A DNA stretch of 64,000 bases, taken from assembly GCA_047947135.1 (NCBI GenBank), contig CP170457.1, positions 3,286,001 to 3,350,000 of the forward strand, written 5' to 3'. The translations under genes and the position numbers were made by a program. The notes under the pieces were generated by a model that worked only from the letters and a program-made list of their open reading frames with translations, searched no databases and was not told the origin of the DNA. Source of the stretch: Planctobacterium sp047947135. Lineage in GTDB: Bacteria > Pseudomonadota > Gammaproteobacteria > Enterobacterales > Alteromonadaceae. This document shows positions 59,910-64,000 of this stretch, piece after piece; the stretch's first letter is position 1; each line of letters starts with the position of its first letter.

Positions 59910-62231
59910 ATGAATAATACTCTATACGTCACTAAACGTAATGGTGAACGTGAGCCGATCGATCTGGACAAAATTCACCGTGTAATCACATGGGCAGCAA
60001 AAGACCTCAAAGACGTGTCTGTTTCTCAGGTAGAAATCAAAGCCCACATTCAGTTTTATGATGGCATCAAGACCGAAGACATTCATGAAACTCTGATTAA
60101 ATCAGCTGCGGATCTTATTTCTACTGATAGCCCAGACTACCAGTATTTAGCCGCTCGCCTGGCAATATTTCATTTACGTAAAAAAGCCTACGGCCGATTT
60201 GAGCCGCCTCGCTTATACGAGCATCTGACCAAAATGGTTGAACTGGGCAAATACGACGAGCATTTGCTGCAAGACTATAGCCAGGCAGAAATCGAACAAA
60301 TGGATGAATATCTCGACCATTGGCGTGATATGGATTTCAGCTACGCAGCAGTTAAGCAGTTGGAAGGCAAATACCTGGTACAAAACCGGGTAACTGGCGA
60401 GATATACGAAAGTGCACAGTTTCTGTATATATTGGTAGCAGCATCTTTATTTGCCAAGTACCCGGCAGAAACACGAATGAGCTATGTGAAGCGTTTTTAC
60501 GATGCGACTTCAAAGTTCAAGATTTCCTTGCCAACCCCCATCATGTCAGGTGTGCGTACCCCTACCCGTCAATTCAGCTCTTGCGTATTGATCGAAACCG
60601 GTGACAGTCTGGACTCTATCAACGCAACCGCAAGCGCAATTGTTAAATATGTCAGCCAACGAGCCGGGATTGGTGTTAATGCAGGTAAAATTCGCGCGTT
60701 AGGCAGCCCAATCAGAGGTGGTGAGGCTTATCACACGGGTTGCATACCATTCTACAAATACTTCCAGACGGCAGTTAAAAGTTGCTCTCAGGGCGGCGTA
60801 CGTGGCGGTGCAGCCACTTTGTTTTATCCATTATGGCATATGGAAGTAGAATCTTTACTGGTGCTCAAGAATAACCGCGGTGTAGAAGAAAACCGCGTTC
60901 GCCATCTAGATTACGGTGTACAGTTCAACAAGTTAATGTACCAACGCTTGATTAAAGATCAGCACATCACGCTGTTTAGTCCTTCGGATGTACCTGGATT
61001 GTATGATGCATTCTTTGCCGATCAGGACAAATTCGAAGCACTGTACGTAAAATACGAACAGGATGCGTCGATTCGTAAGAAACAAATAAAAGCAATCGAG
61101 TTGTTTAGTCTGTTTATGCAAGAGCGTGCCAGCACGGGTCGTATTTATTTGCAAAACGTTGACCATTGCAATACGCATAGCCCATTTAACCCGCAATATG
61201 CACCTATCAAACAGAGCAATCTGTGCCTTGAAATAGCCTTGCCAACAAAGCCACTTGAACATGTCAATGACGAGAATGGTGAAATTGCGCTATGTACACT
61301 GTCGGCATTCAACCTTGGCACAATCGATTCACTCGACGACTTTGAGGAATTAGCTGATTTGGCCGTCAGGGCGCTTGATAGTTTATTGGACTATCAGGAC
61401 TACCCGGTGATAGCTGCATATAACGCCACCATGGGAAGACGTACTCTTGGCATTGGCGTGATCAACTATGCCTATTATCTTGCCAAGAATGGTGTTAAAT
61501 ATTCCGATGGAAGTGCCAACGACCTGACTCACCAGACCTTCGAAGCAATGCAGTATTATTTATTGAAAGCATCGGTTGGTTTGGCGAAAGAAAAAGGGGC
61601 TTGTCCGAAATTTAATGAAACCACTTACGCTGAAGGTATTCTCCCCATCGATACCTACAAGAAAGATCTGGATGGAATTTGTGACGGCACCCTGAAGTAC
61701 GACTGGGAAGCACTGCGTAAAGACATTCAACAGCATGGCTTACGTAACTCCACGTTATCTGCACTCATGCCTTCAGAAACGTCTTCGCAGATTTCTAATG
61801 CGACAAACGGTATTGAGCCCCCTCGCGGACATATCAGCGTAAAGGCCAGCAAAGACGGTATTCTTAAGCAAGTTGTACCTGAGTACGAGCGACTCAAAGC
61901 ACAATATGAACTGCTATGGGATATACCTTCGAATGATGGTTACCTGCAATTGGTAGCGATTATGCAGAAATTTATCGATCAGACGATTTCTGCCAACACC
62001 AATTATGATCCGGGTAAACATGCTGCCGGCAAAGTCCCAATGAAGTTACTGATCAAAGACTTGTTAACCGCGTACAAATTAGGTGTAAAAACACTGTACT
62101 ACCACAATACACGTGACGGTAATACTGACGAGTCCAGCAAGAATGAAACACAAGCGAGCGAGAAACCAAAGGCGCAGGAAGTTGTCATACAGGAAGATGA
62201 CGATTGCGCTGGTGGAGCTTGCAAAATATAG
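59910..62231 (+). CDS. nrdA: Ribonucleotide reductase class Ia, alpha subunit
   Basis: Reduces ribonucleoside diphosphates. 773 residues. An N-terminal ATP-cone (TKRNGEREPIDLDKIHRVI, ~5-95) gives allosteric control. The catalytic thiyl Cys is C439 (NLCLEIALP). The C-terminal redox pair is in DDDCAGGACKI. Motifs FSSCVLIETGDS (Cys of the active-site disulfide) and YDYPVIAAYNATMGRRTLGIG-like are intact. nrdB follows after 57 bases containing a stem-loop. Confidence 0.98.
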   Translation: MNNTLYVTKRNGEREPIDLDKIHRVITWAAKDLKDVSVSQVEIKAHIQFYDGIKTEDIHETLIKSAADLISTDSPDYQYLAARLAIFHLRKKAYGRFEPPRLYEHLTKMVELGKYDEHLLQDYSQAEIEQMDEYLDHWRDMDFSYAAVKQLEGKYLVQNRVTGEIYESAQFLYILVAASLFAKYPAETRMSYVKRFYDATSKFKISLPTPIMSGVRTPTRQFSSCVLIETGDSLDSINATASAIVKYVSQRAGIGVNAGKIRALGSPIRGGEAYHTGCIPFYKYFQTAVKSCSQGGVRGGAATLFYPLWHMEVESLLVLKNNRGVEENRVRHLDYGVQFNKLMYQRLIKDQHITLFSPSDVPGLYDAFFADQDKFEALYVKYEQDASIRKKQIKAIELFSLFMQERASTGRIYLQNVDHCNTHSPFNPQYAPIKQSNLCLEIALPTKPLEHVNDENGEIALCTLSAFNLGTIDSLDDFEELADLAVRALDSLLDYQDYPVIAAYNATMGRRTLGIGVINYAYYLAKNGVKYSDGSANDLTHQTFEAMQYYLLKASVGLAKEKGACPKFNETTYAEGILPIDTYKKDLDGICDGTLKYDWEALRKDIQQHGLRNSTLSALMPSETSSQISNATNGIEPPRGHISVKASKDGILKQVVPEYERLKAQYELLWDIPSNDGYLQLVAIMQKFIDQTISANTNYDPGKHAAGKVPMKLLIKDLLTAYKLGVKTLYYHNTRDGNTDESSKNETQASEKPKAQEVVIQEDDDCAGGACKI

Positions 62232-62252
62232 CATGGCGATTTTTGCCATGCT
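62230..62252 (+). other. Stem-loop between nrdA and nrdB
   Basis: AGCATGGC - GATTTTT - GCCATGCT, a perfect 8-base stem starting at the nrdA stop. It is followed by a weak TCTTTTC run. It could be an RNA stability element or a leaky terminator that sets the nrdA/nrdB ratio. Confidence 0.6.
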
Positions 62253-62288
62253 GTCTTTTCACCTTGTACTTTTTGACGAACAATAAGA

Positions 62289-63419
62289 ATGAAATACACC
62301 ACTTTTAATCAACATACGACAAACCCGCTTTTGGAACCGATGTTTTTTGGCAATCCGGTAAACGTAGCCCGTTACGACCAGCAAAAGCATGCCATTTTTG
62401 AAAAATTGATCGAAAAACAAATCTCATTTTTCTGGCGACCTGAAGAGGTGGATGTAAGTAAAGATCGCATCGACTTTCAAGCGTTGAGCGATTCGGAAAA
62501 ACATATTTTTGTTTCTAACTTGAAGTATCAGACGCTGCTGGATTCTGTTCAGGGACGTAGCCCCAACATTGCCTTTTTGCCAATTGTGTCGTTGCCTGAG
62601 CTGGAGACCTGGATTGAGACATGGTCGTTTTACGAAACGATTCATTCCCGCTCTTACACGCACATTTTGCGCAACCTGTTCTCAGACCCCAGCGAAGTAT
62701 TTGAAGATATCGTTGTCAATGATGAGATTCAACGCCGGGCAACCGATATCTCCCGATACTATGATGACCTGATTTTTGCCACTCAGTTGTGGCAGACCCA
62801 GGGAGAAGGACAGCATATTGTTAACGGCGAAAAGTACCTGATCAATATGCGGGAACTGAAGAAGAAACTGTATCTGTGTATGAACTCTGTGAATGCGTTG
62901 GAAGCCATACGGTTTTATGTTTCTTTTGCCTGCACATTTGCTTTCGCTGAACGCGAATTGATGGAAGGTAACTCTAAAATTATCCGTCTTATCGCACGGG
63001 ATGAAAACCTGCACCTGACATCAACCCAGCATATTCTGAATATTTGGGCAAAAGGAAAAGATGACCCGGAAATGGCAGAAATTGCCGAAGAGTGTCAAGA
63101 AGAAGCGAAAGCCATCTTTATGAAAGCAGTGGAACAGGAAAAGCAATGGGCAGAATACTTGTTCCAACATGGCTCGATGATTGGCTTGAACAAAGATATT
63201 TTGTGTCAATATGTGGAGTACATTGCTAATCATAGAATGTCGGCAATTGGCATGGGACAACCTTATGATGTCAAAAGTAATCCACTACCATGGATGAACA
63301 ACTATCTTAACTCCGACAATGTTCAGGTTGCGCCGCAGGAAGCGGAAATCAGCTCTTATCTGGTTGGTCAAATCGACAGCGAAGTAAATGCAGACGATTT
63401 TGGTGACTTCGATCTTTAA
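62289..63419 (+). CDS. nrdB: Ribonucleotide reductase class Ia, beta subunit
   Basis: Holds the diferric-tyrosyl radical cofactor. 376 residues. Tyrosyl radical Y123 (HSRSYTHIL), iron ligands in FYETIHSR, DEIQRRA and EARDENLH-type (RLIARDENLHLTSTQH). An ordered helical bundle. It follows nrdA and precedes a YfaE-like ferredoxin that keeps the cofactor active. Confidence 0.98.
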   Translation: MKYTTFNQHTTNPLLEPMFFGNPVNVARYDQQKHAIFEKLIEKQISFFWRPEEVDVSKDRIDFQALSDSEKHIFVSNLKYQTLLDSVQGRSPNIAFLPIVSLPELETWIETWSFYETIHSRSYTHILRNLFSDPSEVFEDIVVNDEIQRRATDISRYYDDLIFATQLWQTQGEGQHIVNGEKYLINMRELKKKLYLCMNSVNALEAIRFYVSFACTFAFAERELMEGNSKIIRLIARDENLHLTSTQHILNIWAKGKDDPEMAEIAEECQEEAKAIFMKAVEQEKQWAEYLFQHGSMIGLNKDILCQYVEYIANHRMSAIGMGQPYDVKSNPLPWMNNYLNSDNVQVAPQEAEISSYLVGQIDSEVNADDFGDFDL

Positions 63420-63454
63420 GCCGTCAGGTTTAGAGATCGCGCTGTACTTTTCTT

Positions 63455-63703
63455 GTGCGTATTAAAACCTCGTCTGGTCTGGATATCCCCCATCTACCAG
63501 AAAAAACCATTCTTGAGTCCCTTGAAGCAGAAAATGTCGAAGTGCATTTTCATTGCCGAGAGGGCTTTTGTGGCGCTTGTCGAACAAAATTGGTAAGTGG
63601 TGAAGTGGAGTATACAACTGATCCTTTGGCCTACATTGACGATGATGAAATACTACCCTGTTGTTGCGTTCCCCTTACCGATGTCTCACTAACGATTGAA
63701 TAA
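63455..63703 (+). CDS. YfaE-like 2Fe-2S ferredoxin
   Basis: An 82-residue plant-type ferredoxin. Cysteines are in FHCREGFCGACRTKLV and ILPCCCVPL, the YfaE pattern for a 2Fe-2S cluster that reduces the diferric-tyrosyl radical of NrdB. Start: GTG at 63455. No good ribosome-binding site precedes it, and translation may couple to nrdB 35 bases upstream. Confidence 0.93.
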   Translation: MRIKTSSGLDIPHLPEKTILESLEAENVEVHFHCREGFCGACRTKLVSGEVEYTTDPLAYIDDDEILPCCCVPLTDVSLTIE

Positions 63704-63720
63704 CATCGTTATCACCACGA

Positions 63721-64000
63721 TTACGGCTGCCGCTGCGCAAAATACCATAACAACCCACTGCGAAATGTCACCGGGATAGACGACATGTGGCTATGCTTCT
63801 GGAATTGTTGGGTTTGCATTTGCCAGGGTGCGGCAGATAATGTAGCTAAGGCATCCAACCATTGCTGTCGGGCCTCAATAAAGTGGTTGGTATCGTTTTC
63901 AGCGATACCCACAAACAACATCAAGTCGGACGTCGGCTTTAATGCAGGCAATCGCTCGATAAAGTATTGGGTATTGGTGTGAATTGCCGGATTATTCACA
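63721..64000 (-). CDS. Probable alpha/beta-hydrolase esterase, C-terminal part (cut by window edge)
   Basis: The C-terminal ~93 residues of a protein entering from the right edge; the apparent GTG at 63999 is not its true start. The pattern LMLFVGIAENDTNHFIEARQQWLDAL... FQKHSHMSSIPVTFRSGLLWYF (Gly-x-x-Glu then the catalytic His region KHSHMSS, then GLxxxF) fits the putative-esterase/enterochelin-esterase-like family. The catalytic Ser and Asp would be outside the window. It converges on the ferredoxin gene. Confidence 0.6.
   Translation of the reverse strand, partial: VNNPAIHTNTQYFIERLPALKPTSDLMLFVGIAENDTNHFIEARQQWLDALATLSAAPWQMQTQQFQKHSHMSSIPVTFRSGLLWYFAQRQP

Noticed and set aside
1..64000. 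CRISPR arrays, insertion sequences, prophage or rRNA genes
   Set aside because: No regularly spaced repeats, transposase genes, phage structural genes or rRNA sequence were seen.

Overview
The window looks like a chromosome segment of a marine gammaproteobacterium of the Alteromonadales (Alteromonas/Glaciecola-like). This is inferred from gene order and protein character: gacA-uvrC-pgsA, tusDCBE, lrp-ftsK-lolA-rarA-crcB-serS, the yceD-rpmF-plsX-fabHDG-acpP-fabF-pabC-mltG-tmk-holB-tatD cluster, rne/rluC, the gyrA-aroA-cmk-rpsA-ihfB-lapAB-pyrF run and nrdAB-yfaE. The species cannot be fixed from the sequence alone. Base composition is moderate and fairly even, and most genes are housekeeping.

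Layout. 1-4.1 kb: 5' part of a FapA/DUF342 gene, then pgsA, uvrC and a GacA/UvrY-type regulator. 4.2-12.0 kb is the most accessory-looking part. It holds a small Cys-rich protein, an orphan 77-aa protein, a 55-aa predicted secreted peptide, an HTH plus membrane-protein pair facing a divergent HTH protein, a periplasmic solute-binding protein, and a two-gene unit of a membrane-anchored class 3 lipase and a 960-aa protein I do not recognise. tRNA-Ser(UGA) lies at its right border. 12.6-21.0 kb: a Bax-inhibitor-1/YccA protein, tusDCBE, a 41-aa membrane protein, then serS, crcB, rarA, lolA and ftsK. 21.3-23.5 kb: divergent lrp/ald and an EF-hand protein. 23.6-31.8 kb: a sensorless hybrid kinase with a REC-GGDEF partner, trhO, a six-helix chemoreceptor, a DUF6436-like protein, ctlX and tatD. 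31.8-41.3 kb: DNA replication, cell-wall, folate and fatty-acid genes. 41.4-48.6 kb: Maf/YceF, a HAD phosphatase, rluC, rne, a YehS-like protein, an orphan membrane protein and ybaK. 48.7-57.8 kb: pyrF, lapBA, ihfB, rpsA, cmk, aroA, gyrA. 58.1-64 kb: ubiG, a HAD phosphatase, nrdA, nrdB, a YfaE-like ferredoxin and the C-terminal part of a probable esterase.

The genes co-operate in recognisable groups. They cover fatty-acid and phospholipid synthesis (plsX, fab genes, acpP, pgsA), tRNA thiolation and hydroxylation (tus, trhO), the translation and RNA core (serS, rpsA, rne, rluC), DNA precursor supply and topology (nrdAB, tmk, cmk, pyrF, gyrA), and envelope biogenesis (lolA, lapAB, mltG, aroA). 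Two genes (41-aa and 55-aa products) and rpmF are short coding regions read directly from the bases. Several starts were moved to codons with a better ribosome-binding site, including TTG starts for lolA and lapA.

Best candidates for something undescribed are the lipase/960-aa unit with a perfect inverted repeat in its promoter, the HTH/membrane-protein module with its divergent regulator, the small secreted peptide beside it, and the phosphorelay protein whose ATP-binding domain has lost its key motifs. None of these is proven to be a new system. No CRISPR array, insertion sequence or prophage was found.
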